Shown here piece by piece: positions 1 to 6,310 of a stretch of DNA of 8,469 nucleotides (positions within the stretch are counted from its first letter, which is position 1; every line of letters starts with the position of its first letter). This DNA comes from Nitrososphaerota archaeon (GTDB lineage: Archaea > Thermoproteota > Nitrososphaeria > Nitrososphaerales > Nitrosopumilaceae): contig JACQFM010000185.1 of assembly GCA_016200035.1 (NCBI GenBank), positions 1 to 8,469 on the forward strand, written 5' to 3'. The position numbers and the translations under genes were made by a program. The notes below the pieces were generated by a model, which made no database searches, had not been told where the DNA came from, and saw only the letters and a list, made by a program, of their open reading frames with translations.

Positions 1-5
1 AGATT

Positions 6-866
6 TTATCTCCAGCCTCTTTGTAGAAGAATTTTCAAAGTAGCTGGTTTGACACAAACAGGAATGTCGCTACTCGGCTTCATAGCTTTTTGTAACCCAA
101 CTTTGCACTCAACGTTCTGTGGCTCAACACCGGATTTTAATTGAGCCACTGGACTAGCTATTTCCTTTTCTTTCATTGGTTCAACCATAGGTTGTGGTAG
201 AGGAGGTAAGGTTCCAGCTGCAACAACTTCTAAAGCATCTGACATTCTATCAGTTTCTACATTTAGCTGGAAGTCCCACAATGTAACCATTATGTTGGAT
301 TTTTGCATTGGTTTTGCAAAAGTAATGTCATAAGTGAGCTCAAGAGCATCGCGATTTTGTACACTAAGTGTTGGATTGTTTACCTTCTTTATTTCTGGTG
401 TCACTGTAACGTTGGCAAAGAAACCATGAGGATCTACAACCTTTACTGCAACATTTCTTTCGTAAACGATGTATGTGTCACTACTGTCTACCTCCTGAAT
501 TCCATGTAGATTCATGTAGAGTCCAACATGTACAATATTTGACGGCTTTAAATCCTCATAGACGAATAATTTTATTTGTACGTTCTTTCCCACCTCTACC
601 GGTTCAGTGGATATTGGATTTGTTTTGGAAGTAATCTTATAACCATGGCCCTGAATGGTAAAACCATTATCTAATCCTAGAAATGTGTCGCCTCTGATAC
701 TGGGCGCAACACAGTTTGAGCAGCCAGTCTTTCCTTCCCCGTACGTATATTGGAACATGAAAGCAGAAAGCAGGAGTATTGAGGTAACAGCAAGAATTGA
801 AGCGGCTACTATTCCGTTATTATTGAATTTTGATAATTTTTTGATATTCTTAGTATGCATTCTCAT
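6..866 (-). CDS. Secreted or membrane-anchored thaumarchaeal protein with C-terminal Cys/RGW tail
   Basis: This 286-residue protein is not assigned a function. The N-terminus is Lys-rich (residues 5-13) and is followed by a hydrophobic segment at about 18-40 ending in QYTYGE, so it is a signal peptide or a signal anchor and the rest should lie outside the cell. Just after it is a CSNC motif (49-52). The middle (about 70-215) reads as beta-rich. A Pro-rich linker (219-232) leads to a C-terminal module with Cys254, Cys272 and the ending LQRGWR. I recall this C-x(17)-C-V-K-P...RGW tail from many thaumarchaeal extracellular proteins, where it ends otherwise unrelated proteins; that is memory, not a search. 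The start could be codon 1 (866) or codon 3 (860, MHTKN). A TATA-like stretch near 900-908 would place transcription about 10-15 nt upstream. It is divergent from the glycerate kinase gene, 195 bp away. Confidence 0.85.
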   Translation of the reverse strand: MRMHTKNIKKLSKFNNNGIVAASILAVTSILLLSAFMFQYTYGEGKTGCSNCVAPSIRGDTFLGLDNGFTIQGHGYKITSKTNPISTEPVEVGKNVQIKLFVYEDLKPSNIVHVGLYMNLHGIQEVDSSDTYIVYERNVAVKVVDPHGFFANVTVTPEIKKVNNPTLSVQNRDALELTYDITFAKPMQKSNIMVTLWDFQLNVETDRMSDALEVVAAGTLPPLPQPMVEPMKEKEIASPVAQLKSGVEPQNVECKVGLQKAMKPSSDIPVCVKPATLKILLQRGWR

Positions 867-1061
867 TCATCCCAATTTCTGTAAAAACAAGGAATCCCAC
901 GTATATTAAGTCTACGCCTATGTATAGTATGAAATCTCTGCCACAATTACAGCTAAAGATCAAAAACTACTGAAATTAAGCTTTTGAGATAAACCAACTC
1001 ATATCAAATAGAAATCTCTAGAAATGCAAAAACATAAGCTCACTTACATGATATTTGTTAT
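867..1061. other. Divergent intergenic region
   Basis: This gap separates the secreted-protein gene from the glycerate kinase gene and must hold both promoters. An AT-rich TATA-like stretch on the minus strand around 900-908 fits the leftward gene. For the rightward gene only a weak box (around 1029-1037) lies at leaderless distance. The 9-mer GAAATCTCT occurs twice in direct orientation (931-939 and 1011-1019). I see no RNA gene and no small ORF that looks coding. Confidence 0.5.
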
Positions 1062-2342
1062 ATGATAATTAATTTTACAGAACTTTCATCAAGATATGAT
1101 AAAGCCATATTGGAGATATTGGAATCAGCTCTTTCTGCAGCAATGCCTGATCTGGCTCTGAGAAAAATCATAAAAAATTCAAAAATTTTTCTGGGCAAGA
1201 AACAATTTAACCTCTCAAAATATGGGCACATATTCACAATTGGGATAGGTAAGGCAGCGGATTCCATGACTAAAGTTGTTAACTCTTTGATAAATCTAGA
1301 CGGTGGAATAATTGTGATACCAGAGGAACAAGAATCTTTGTTGAAAACACAAAAATTTAAAATTCTTTACGCTGGTCATCCACTCCCTAACAGAAACAGT
1401 ATTCTAGCCAGCAAGACAATCTTAAAATTCTTAAAAGAAAAAGAAGAAAACGATTTAATAATTTTCTTAATATCAGGCGGAGCATCCTCACTTGTTTCAC
1501 TACCTGATGGCATAACTCTTGCGGAAAAGAAAATTGTAACTAATCTTTTACTCAAATCTGGAGCAAATATAGATGAAATTAACTGTGTGCGCAAACACCT
1601 GTCTGGAATAAAAGGTGGCAGATTGGCACAGTATGTGAACTGTGACGCAATATCTCTTGTAATGTCTGATGTTATTGGCGATAACCTTTCCACAATAGCA
1701 TCTGGAACTACTTACTGTGATAAAACAACTTTTTCAGACGCAAAAAAAATACTACAAAAATATAATTTACAAAAAATTGTACCAAAAAGTGTTTTAAAAA
1801 GGATTAATTTTGGAATACAAAAAAAAATAGATGAAACTCCAAAGCGACCAAGGATAAAAAACTTCGTCATAGCAACAAACGCTGATTGTTTGCTAGCCAT
1901 GAAGAAAACCGCAGCACGTTTTGGTTTGTTCACAAAGATTATTTCGCCAATATCTGGAGAGGCAAAACATACCGCAAAGAAACTGGTAAAATTAATTCCT
2001 AAAAAACCAAATTCATGTGTAATCTTCGGTGGCGAAACTACTGTGAAAGTTGTTGGCCGTGGAAAGGGAGGAAGAAATCAAGAGTTGGTTTTGTCTGTAT
2101 TGTCCCAGATTCAAAAAATTGATAGAACCATCACGGTTGCAAGTATAGGAACCGATGGTAAAGATGGCAACACAGACACAAGCGGTGCTATGGCAAGCAA
2201 TTTCATCATTTATGAAAATAACATTCAGTCTTACCTAGATCGCAATAATTCATACTATTTTTTTAAAAAACATGGCGGACTGATATTCACCGGCCCAACA
2301 CATACAAACTTGATGGATATAGGTATAATACTAGGTAGATAA
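1062..2342 (+). CDS. gck: Glycerate 2-kinase (DUF4147/MOFRL family)
   Basis: The enzyme phosphorylates D-glycerate with ATP to 2-phosphoglycerate, which enters lower glycolysis/gluconeogenesis at enolase; it is cytosolic. The 426-residue length is usual for the family. The N-terminal DUF4147 domain shows GIGKA (61-65, conserved Lys64), a glycine loop SGGASSL (138-144), KHLSGIKGGRLA (178-189) and a SDVIGD block (202-207). The C-terminal MOFRL domain shows FGGETTVKV (322-330), GRGKGGRNQE (332-341) and IGTDGKDGNTD (362-372), ending with GPTHTNLMD (411-419). Two positions differ from the consensus I remember: IASGPT reads IASGTT (212-217) and GTNVND reads HTNLMD. Older annotations call this family hydroxypyruvate reductase. 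ATG at 1062 has no Shine-Dalgarno sequence. The last 12 bp overlap the 3' end of the convergent RNase H-like gene. Confidence 0.95.
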   Translation: MIINFTELSSRYDKAILEILESALSAAMPDLALRKIIKNSKIFLGKKQFNLSKYGHIFTIGIGKAADSMTKVVNSLINLDGGIIVIPEEQESLLKTQKFKILYAGHPLPNRNSILASKTILKFLKEKEENDLIIFLISGGASSLVSLPDGITLAEKKIVTNLLLKSGANIDEINCVRKHLSGIKGGRLAQYVNCDAISLVMSDVIGDNLSTIASGTTYCDKTTFSDAKKILQKYNLQKIVPKSVLKRINFGIQKKIDETPKRPRIKNFVIATNADCLLAMKKTAARFGLFTKIISPISGEAKHTAKKLVKLIPKKPNSCVIFGGETTVKVVGRGKGGRNQELVLSVLSQIQKIDRTITVASIGTDGKDGNTDTSGAMASNFIIYENNIQSYLDRNNSYYFFKKHGGLIFTGPTHTNLMDIGIILGR

Positions 2343-2717
2343 TAGTTTAGTAGCAATATTTTTCTCTGGTTCGATCAATTCGTATCTTACAGTAAGCTTT
2401 CTCTGATCAATTAGTTGCTTAAGGAAACCAGTTCTAGCTTCTATAAAAGAGTCGTTCCTTGCATTTCCTCCTACCAAGCGTTCATACATTAGTTTTGAAT
2501 CAAGCATTACCTTAACAGTATCTCCATTTTTTATTATGAACCTGCCAATGCACCAGAACATGCCTGCGTGCAGCGCAATGTATTTTGATTGCTCAACAGA
2601 GACCTTGTCAAGATAGATCTCTGGTTGATCTCTATACTGTTCAACTATAGAATTCTCATTTTGAATACTCCATGAGATCCTTTTCTCGTTACCATCGAAA
2701 AAATAAACGTGTTCCAT
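2331..2717 (-). CDS. RNase H-fold-like protein, probably catalytically degenerate
   Basis: This is a 128-residue protein I do not recognise by name. Reading it against RNase HI gives a plausible block alignment: a first strand YFFDGN (5-10, like TDGS), a helix SKYIALHAGMFW (44-55, like AEYEALIAGLEL), a strand-helix VKVMLDSKLMYERLVGG (68-84, like V..DSKLVV.QL.G) and a C-terminal helix after EPEKNIATKLLS (like R.EN..AD.LA). On that alignment the catalytic acids D-E-D-D become Asp8, Lys45, Asp73 and Thr123, so two of four are lost and nuclease activity is doubtful; nucleic-acid binding remains possible. The fold is inferred from pattern only. The start at 2717 lies about 30 nt below a TATA stretch (2745-2751), which suits a leaderless message. 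It converges on and overlaps the glycerate kinase gene by 12 bp and diverges from small paralog A. Confidence 0.8.
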   Translation of the reverse strand: MEHVYFFDGNEKRISWSIQNENSIVEQYRDQPEIYLDKVSVEQSKYIALHAGMFWCIGRFIIKNGDTVKVMLDSKLMYERLVGGNARNDSFIEARTGFLKQLIDQRKLTVRYELIEPEKNIATKLLST

Positions 2718-2741
2718 ATGTCAACCAAAAAGGTGTTGATT

Positions 2742-2753
2742 GTCTATATATTT
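2742..2753. promoter_or_regulatory. Candidate TATA box in divergent promoter region
   Basis: The stretch GTCTATATATTT contains a strong TATA-like core (2745-2751). On the minus strand it sits about 30 nt before the ATG at 2717, the distance for a leaderless archaeal transcript. On the plus strand it could start transcription near 2773, leaving a leader of about 20 nt before the ATG at 2795. Because TATATA is nearly symmetrical, one element may serve both directions. Confidence 0.45.
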
Positions 2754-2794
2754 TGAATTTATTACTGAATAAGCAAAATTCAAATCCCTTAGCA

Positions 2795-3001
2795 ATGCTT
2801 GAACCACATTCGTTTTTTACGAACATGGTAGATGAACTTGTTGAATTTTCTGAATACGATCCTGAACTAGCAGAAGGCCTCAAATGGATAGATGGTGAGG
2901 CACAAAAGCGCGGAATAACTTTTTACGAGATGGTTTTTTTCGTACTTCACAAATATGATATCAATCTCAAAGCAAAAGAGTGGCTAGAAACAAGAAACTA
3001 A
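2795..3001 (+). CDS. Small conserved acidic helical protein, paralog A
   Basis: This 68-residue protein has unknown function. It resembles the 73-residue protein at 4310-4531: both share a V-D-[DE] helix near residue 12, then D-x-E-A-x(3)-G-x-[ST]-F-Y-[DE]-M followed by a hydrophobic run ending V-L. The open frame extends upstream to 2672, but that part runs opposite the 5' end of the RNase H-like gene. In the paralog the distance from Met1 to the V-D-[DE] motif is exactly 11 residues, the same as from the ATG at 2795, so I chose that start. No membrane segment or metal-binding cysteines are visible; it looks like a small soluble helical protein. It ends 2 bp before the citrate synthase gene, which converges on it. 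Confidence 0.8.
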   Translation: MLEPHSFFTNMVDELVEFSEYDPELAEGLKWIDGEAQKRGITFYEMVFFVLHKYDINLKAKEWLETRN

Positions 3002-3003
3002 AT

Positions 3004-4167
3004 TTATTGTCTTTTTTCGAGTGGTATGTATTCGCATCCTGAGGGCCCACAGTACTTACCTACGTATACCGCTTTTGGTCTATATAACATGGGCTTAGGA
3101 GCTGCCTCAGCAAATTTTTCTTCTATAATATGAGCTGTCCAACCAGCAACTCTGGAAATGGCAAAAATTGGTGTATTAAGATCAGGCTGGATTCCAAGCA
3201 TATAGTATGCCGAAGCACTGTATAGATCTACGTTTGGGAAAATATCAGAACCTTTTATCTTTTTCATTTCTTCTGCTGTCAGATCCTCAATCTTTTTTGT
3301 AATATTATACCATGGTTGGCTGGTTTTTTCTGATAGGCGCTTGGATAGTTCTCTTAATACTTCGGCTCGTGGATCAAATGTTTTGTATACTGCGTGCCCC
3401 ATGCCCATTATTTTTTTATCCTGTGAAAGTCTTTCTTTTATCCAAGATTCTACTTTATCCTCACTTTTTATTTCTAATAACATCTGCATTACCTTGAAGT
3501 TTGCCCCTCCATGCAGCTCACCACTTAAAGCTCCTATGGCAGCGCTTACAGCAGCGTACATGTGGGCTCTTGTCGAAGACACCTCTCTTGCAGCAAATGT
3601 TGATGCATTAAAACTGTGTTCTGCATGCAAAATTAGACAAATGTCGAAAATTCTTGAAAACTCCTTATCAGGCTCGCTACCAGTTAGCATATAAAGGAAG
3701 TTCTCAGCATGACCCAGTTTTTTTGATGGTTTCACTAATTCTTTGCCCTTGCGAATTCTATCCCAATATGCAACAATTATTGGGATCTTTGAGATTAGCG
3801 AGATTGCTCTACGATAGTTTGCATTTCTATCCTCTGATTTTTCATTATCATAAGTCGCAAGTTGAGCAACAGAGGACTGCAAAACATCCATTGGGTTTGC
3901 ATTTTTTGGAAAGTTTCTTAAACCTGCTTCTATTCCTTCATGGATCTCACGTGATGCTACAAGTCTGTCAGAAAAGTTTGAAAGCACATCTTTTGTTGGC
4001 AAATCCTCGTTTAGAAGCATACAAGCGGTCTCTTCAAACGTGGATTTCTTAACAAGGTCCAAAATATCGTAACCTCTGTAGATTAACTTCCCATTCAAAC
4101 CATCAATTGAAGAAACCTTTGTATCAGCTACCTCTATGTTACGAAGCCCTATGTTCTTTGTTTCCAC
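3004..4167 (-). CDS. gltA: Citrate synthase
   Basis: It condenses acetyl-CoA and oxaloacetate into citrate, entering the TCA cycle in the cytosol. Starting at the GTG at 4167 gives 387 residues, near the length of archaeal citrate synthases. In that numbering the N-terminus reads ETKNIGLRNIEVADTK, as in archaeal homologues, then ILHAEHSFNAST (179-190), the active-site His219 in GELHGGAN, His258 in GMGHAVYKTFDPRA and Asp314 in NVDLYS; Arg339 in ISRVAGW and a C-terminal YRPKAVYVG also fit. An in-frame ATG at 4215 would add 16 residues (MFFRIILIS...) that do not resemble the family and would place the TATA-like element (4191-4199) inside the gene. From that element the GTG is about 28 nt away, so the transcript is probably leaderless. 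It diverges from small paralog B and is convergent with paralog A. Confidence 0.96.
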   Translation of the reverse strand: METKNIGLRNIEVADTKVSSIDGLNGKLIYRGYDILDLVKKSTFEETACMLLNEDLPTKDVLSNFSDRLVASREIHEGIEAGLRNFPKNANPMDVLQSSVAQLATYDNEKSEDRNANYRRAISLISKIPIIVAYWDRIRKGKELVKPSKKLGHAENFLYMLTGSEPDKEFSRIFDICLILHAEHSFNASTFAAREVSSTRAHMYAAVSAAIGALSGELHGGANFKVMQMLLEIKSEDKVESWIKERLSQDKKIMGMGHAVYKTFDPRAEVLRELSKRLSEKTSQPWYNITKKIEDLTAEEMKKIKGSDIFPNVDLYSASAYYMLGIQPDLNTPIFAISRVAGWTAHIIEEKFAEAAPKPMLYRPKAVYVGKYCGPSGCEYIPLEKRQ

Positions 4168-4190
4168 AATATCTAAACTTGATAGATAAG

Positions 4191-4199
4191 ATATTAAAA
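4191..4199 (-). promoter_or_regulatory. TATA-like box A for citrate synthase
   Basis: On the minus strand this reads ATTTTAATAT within CGCATAATTTTAATATC. Its centre is about 28 nt upstream of the GTG at 4167, the spacing expected for a leaderless archaeal transcript. It therefore supports GTG 4167 over the longer in-frame ATG at 4215. Confidence 0.5.
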
Positions 4200-4289
4200 T
4201 TATGCGAAAAAACAATCATCCTACGAGTAAAATTAATTAAAAATTTAAGCAATTTGTCTAATCTGGCAACTTTGTTGCATAAACGATTA

Positions 4290-4305
4290 GATTTAAGCTT
4301 AAATC
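4290..4305. repeat. 16-bp perfect palindrome upstream of small paralog B
   Basis: GATTTAAGCTTAAATC is self-complementary over all 16 bases and ends 4 bp before the ATG at 4310. It lies between a weak TATA-like stretch (GCATAAAC, around 4278-4285) and the start codon, where a bound dimer would block a leaderless transcript. It is a candidate operator; AT-rich DNA makes shorter chance palindromes common, but 16 perfect bases is longer than expected. Confidence 0.5.
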
Positions 4306-4309
4306 GAAA

Positions 4310-4531
4310 ATGCAAGATTTAGAAAGAGACTTCATAAAAGTTGTTGATGACTTTATAATGAACTCAAAAGACATGGAGACTTTAGAAGAGATAGGGCAGC
4401 TTGATAGAGAGGCAAGATTGTTAGGACTCTCTTTTTACGACATGTATTGCGTCGTTTTACAGAATGTAGCAGGTCATCAAAATCTTGTTTCAAGATTCAG
4501 ATTGTACGCCAAAACAAGAGGATCAACTTAG
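4310..4531 (+). CDS. Small conserved acidic helical protein, paralog B
   Basis: This 73-residue protein has unknown function and is a paralog of the protein at 2795-3001. Shared features are the V-V-D-D segment at residues 11-14, LDREARLLGLSFYDMYCVVL (31-50; the other copy has IDGEAQKRGITFYEMVFFVL) and a basic C-terminus (RFRLYAKTRGST). Predicted to be helical and soluble, without membrane segments or a cysteine pair. The ATG at 4310 has no Shine-Dalgarno sequence and is preceded by a 16-bp palindrome. It is divergent from citrate synthase and lies 43 bp upstream of the DHH gene on the same strand; that gene has its own box A, so the two need not be an operon. The two copies bracket citrate synthase, which hints at a local duplication or a shared context, but no function can be named. 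Confidence 0.82.
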   Translation: MQDLERDFIKVVDDFIMNSKDMETLEEIGQLDREARLLGLSFYDMYCVVLQNVAGHQNLVSRFRLYAKTRGST

Positions 4532-4540
4532 ACATTTTTG

Positions 4541-4548
4541 ATTTAAAT
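4541..4548 (+). promoter_or_regulatory. TATA box (ATTTAAAT) for the DHH gene
   Basis: ATTTAAAT is a close match to the archaeal box A. Its centre is about 30 nt upstream of the ATG at 4575, which predicts transcription starting at or a few bases before the start codon. It lies 9 bp after the stop of paralog B, so the DHH gene is probably transcribed independently of it. Confidence 0.6.
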
Positions 4549-4574
4549 GAGGGTAGCTGCGGCTAATCTATTCT

Positions 4575-5555
4575 ATGCCAAGAACTCAAGTCCTATGTGT
4601 TTCTCATAAAGAGGACGCAGACGGTATAGGGGCAGCTTCACTAATTAGAACAGCCTTCGGAGGTGAGACCAGACTTGTTGATTATCCGGGATTGATGAAG
4701 GAACTTGAGCAACTTAAAACCAATGAAACGATAAAGTCGCTGTACATTTGTGACTTGGGTCTAAGTAAAGCAAACGAAGATCAATTTATTGATCTAATTA
4801 CCTTTCTTAGGAAGAAGCGGGTCGCAATTACATACATAGATCACCACGATCTTGATGAAAAAATTAAAAAGAAAATACAAAATCTCAATGTCAAACTTAT
4901 ACATAATACCAATGAGTGCACAACTGTACAGGTCCATGAGGCCTTCCGGTCCAAACTAACGGATCATAGTACATTTGTTGCTGCTTGTTCTGCCATTACT
5001 GACTACATGGAAGATAGACCGCTGGCCTCTAAACTTTTGCAAAAATTTGATAGGCAATTTGCACTCTTGGAAGCTACTGTTCTTACTTTTACAATAGTAA
5101 CCCATCAAAAGGATAGCGAATATCTGCTTTATCTTGTAGATGAGCTAAGTGAAGCAAAATATCCACATGATATACCTAATGCTTTTGAGTTTGCACGACT
5201 ACAGGCTGAGAAAATAGCTAACATAATTCAAGTAGTAAAAAAGGAGATGAAAACCATGAAGAATCTAAGCTATATGGAAGTTACAAACTCTGGGGCAAGT
5301 ATGGTTGTAAATTTTGTTTTGGGCATGTCAGGTAAAGACATTGGAGTTTCGTACAAGTTACGAGAAGATCATGGAATATATGCAGTATCAATTCGAGGAT
5401 CAAGAACATGCAAACACCATTTAGGTAAAATTGTTAACGAACTTGCTACTCAACTTGGAGGTTCCGGGGGTGGTCATGACAAAGCATGTGGTGCAGTGGT
5501 ACCAAAAGAAAAAATGATGTTATTTCTAAAAAAATTTAATTCTAAACTAAAGTAA
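4575..5555 (+). CDS. DHH/DHHA1-family phosphoesterase (RecJ/NrnA-like)
   Basis: This 326-residue cytosolic protein belongs to the metal-dependent DHH superfamily, whose members hydrolyse phosphodiester bonds in single-stranded DNA, short RNA oligonucleotides or cyclic dinucleotide products. Metal-binding motifs are in order: SHKEDADG (10-17), CDLG (59-62), the signature DHH (89-91, in YIDHHDL) and AITDYMED (140-147). The C-terminal DHHA1 domain ends with the glycine-rich substrate loop GGSGGGHDKACGA (295-307). It is shorter than bacterial RecJ and, as I recall, shorter than archaeal GAN-type RecJ homologues, so an oligonucleotide-degrading role is as likely as a replication role; the substrate cannot be read from sequence. 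The ATG at 4575 fits the box A at 4541-4548. Its last 14 bp overlap the 3' end of the convergent RidA gene. Confidence 0.93.
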   Translation: MPRTQVLCVSHKEDADGIGAASLIRTAFGGETRLVDYPGLMKELEQLKTNETIKSLYICDLGLSKANEDQFIDLITFLRKKRVAITYIDHHDLDEKIKKKIQNLNVKLIHNTNECTTVQVHEAFRSKLTDHSTFVAACSAITDYMEDRPLASKLLQKFDRQFALLEATVLTFTIVTHQKDSEYLLYLVDELSEAKYPHDIPNAFEFARLQAEKIANIIQVVKKEMKTMKNLSYMEVTNSGASMVVNFVLGMSGKDIGVSYKLREDHGIYAVSIRGSRTCKHHLGKIVNELATQLGGSGGGHDKACGAVVPKEKMMLFLKKFNSKLK

Positions 5556-6003
5556 TTTCTGCAACTAAATCAATCTCAACTACTGAATTGAGTGGAAGGC
5601 TTGAGACCCCTATTGCAATTCTAGTATGTTGTCCTTTCTGTCCAAAAATCTCAAAAAGTAAGTCTGAAGCACTGTTGATAATCTTTGGTTGTTCAGTAAA
5701 GTCAGAAGAAGAATTTACGTAGCCAGATACTCGAACAATTTTAGAGATCCTATCTAGACTCTTGAGTTCAGTCTTGAGATGAGCAAGAGCATTTATGATA
5801 CAAAGTCTTGCAGCTTTTTGGGCATCTTCTATAGTTACATCTTCTGATACTTTCCCTACATAAACGACCTTGCCATCCTTTATGGGGATCTGCCCTGAGA
5901 CAAAAGCAAGTTTGTCAGCTATAACAACTGGAACATAAGAGCCAGCAGGTTTTGGTGGGCTTGGTAGTGTAATATTAAGAGAAGCAAGTCTTTCGTCGAT
6001 CAT
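5542..6003 (-). CDS. ridA: RidA-family enamine/imine deaminase
   Basis: RidA proteins hydrolyse reactive enamine/imine intermediates such as 2-aminoacrylate that leak from PLP-dependent enzymes, releasing 2-oxoacids and ammonia; they act as cytosolic trimers. This 153-residue copy is longer than E. coli RidA (128) and fits the YjgF-like subgroup that starts LxxLxIxLPxPPKPxxxYVP. Visible motifs are LAFVSGQIP (32-40), NSSSDFTEQPKIINSASDLL (97-116), and the substrate-carboxylate Arg128 in HTRIAIGVSSLPL, followed by Glu143 in VVEIDLVAE. The key Arg and Glu are both present, so activity is expected. The ATG at 6003 is divergent from the 80-residue gene, 64 bp away, and the tail overlaps the DHH gene by 14 bp. 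The gene symbol names the family; the subgroup may have a different preferred substrate. Confidence 0.93.
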   Translation of the reverse strand: MIDERLASLNITLPSPPKPAGSYVPVVIADKLAFVSGQIPIKDGKVVYVGKVSEDVTIEDAQKAARLCIINALAHLKTELKSLDRISKIVRVSGYVNSSSDFTEQPKIINSASDLLFEIFGQKGQHTRIAIGVSSLPLNSVVEIDLVAEITLV

Positions 6004-6040
6004 AGAATTGAATTTACAGAATATGCTTTAACTCTATCTT

Positions 6041-6049
6041 CATATATTG
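6041..6049 (+). promoter_or_regulatory. TATA-like box A for the 80-residue gene
   Basis: CATATATTG is centred about 23 nt upstream of the ATG at 6068, a spacing that fits a leaderless transcript. It lies in the 64-bp divergent gap shared with the RidA gene, whose own weaker box A (minus strand GTTAAAG, around 6026-6032) is about 26 nt from its ATG. Confidence 0.45.
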
Positions 6050-6067
6050 AAATGAAAAATAACCAAC

Positions 6068-6310
6068 ATGTCAAAACCCGAGTCAAAAGGTCAAAGGGCA
6101 CAAAAAGAACTTGACATCATACTTTCGAGGTTAAATGCACTTGAAGTTTCAACTACTGATGATGTTCAGAAATCACTTATCGGAATAATTAGGGTACTGG
6201 TTGATACGCAGATACATTCGCTAAATGAATTTGAACATCTAAAAAAGGCAATAGATCTTCTTACTTTACAGATTTTCAAGCTAGAAAACAAGAAAAATTC
6301 ATCGCTTTAG
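6068..6310 (+). CDS. 80-residue predicted helical/coiled-coil protein
   Basis: I do not recognise this protein. It has a charged start (MSKPESKGQRAQKELD), then helix-rich sequence with regularly spaced Ile/Leu in SRLNALEV (20-27), KSLIGIIRVLVD (35-46) and a C-terminal stretch HLKKAIDLLTLQIFKLENKK with a heptad-like pattern. It has no cysteine, signal peptide or membrane segment, so it is probably a small soluble helical bundle or coiled coil that may oligomerise. The ATG at 6068 agrees with the TATA-like box at 6041-6049. It is divergent from RidA, and its last 12 bp overlap the 3' end of the 36-residue zinc-ribbon gene on the other strand. Codon use and a sensible hydrophobic pattern support it as a real gene. 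Confidence 0.75.
   Translation: MSKPESKGQRAQKELDIILSRLNALEVSTTDDVQKSLIGIIRVLVDTQIHSLNEFEHLKKAIDLLTLQIFKLENKKNSSL

Noticed and set aside
931..1019. Direct 9-bp repeat GAAATCTCT in the divergent gap
   Set aside because: Two copies 80 bp apart with different flanks; likely chance, and not evidence of an array or mobile element.
2672..2794. Upstream extension of small paralog A (starting MRSFSRYHRK)
   Set aside because: It runs antisense over the start of the RNase H-like gene, and alignment with paralog B places the start at 2795 exactly.
3341..4052. Long plus-strand open frames opposite citrate synthase
   Set aside because: They overlap the coding strand of a clearly recognised enzyme and their translations show no conserved motif; they follow from the codon bias of the real gene.
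4575..5555. Reading the DHH gene as part of a defence or signalling system
   Set aside because: Neighbours are housekeeping metabolic genes, no nucleotide cyclase or effector is nearby, and DHH/DHHA1 proteins are common housekeeping genes in archaea.
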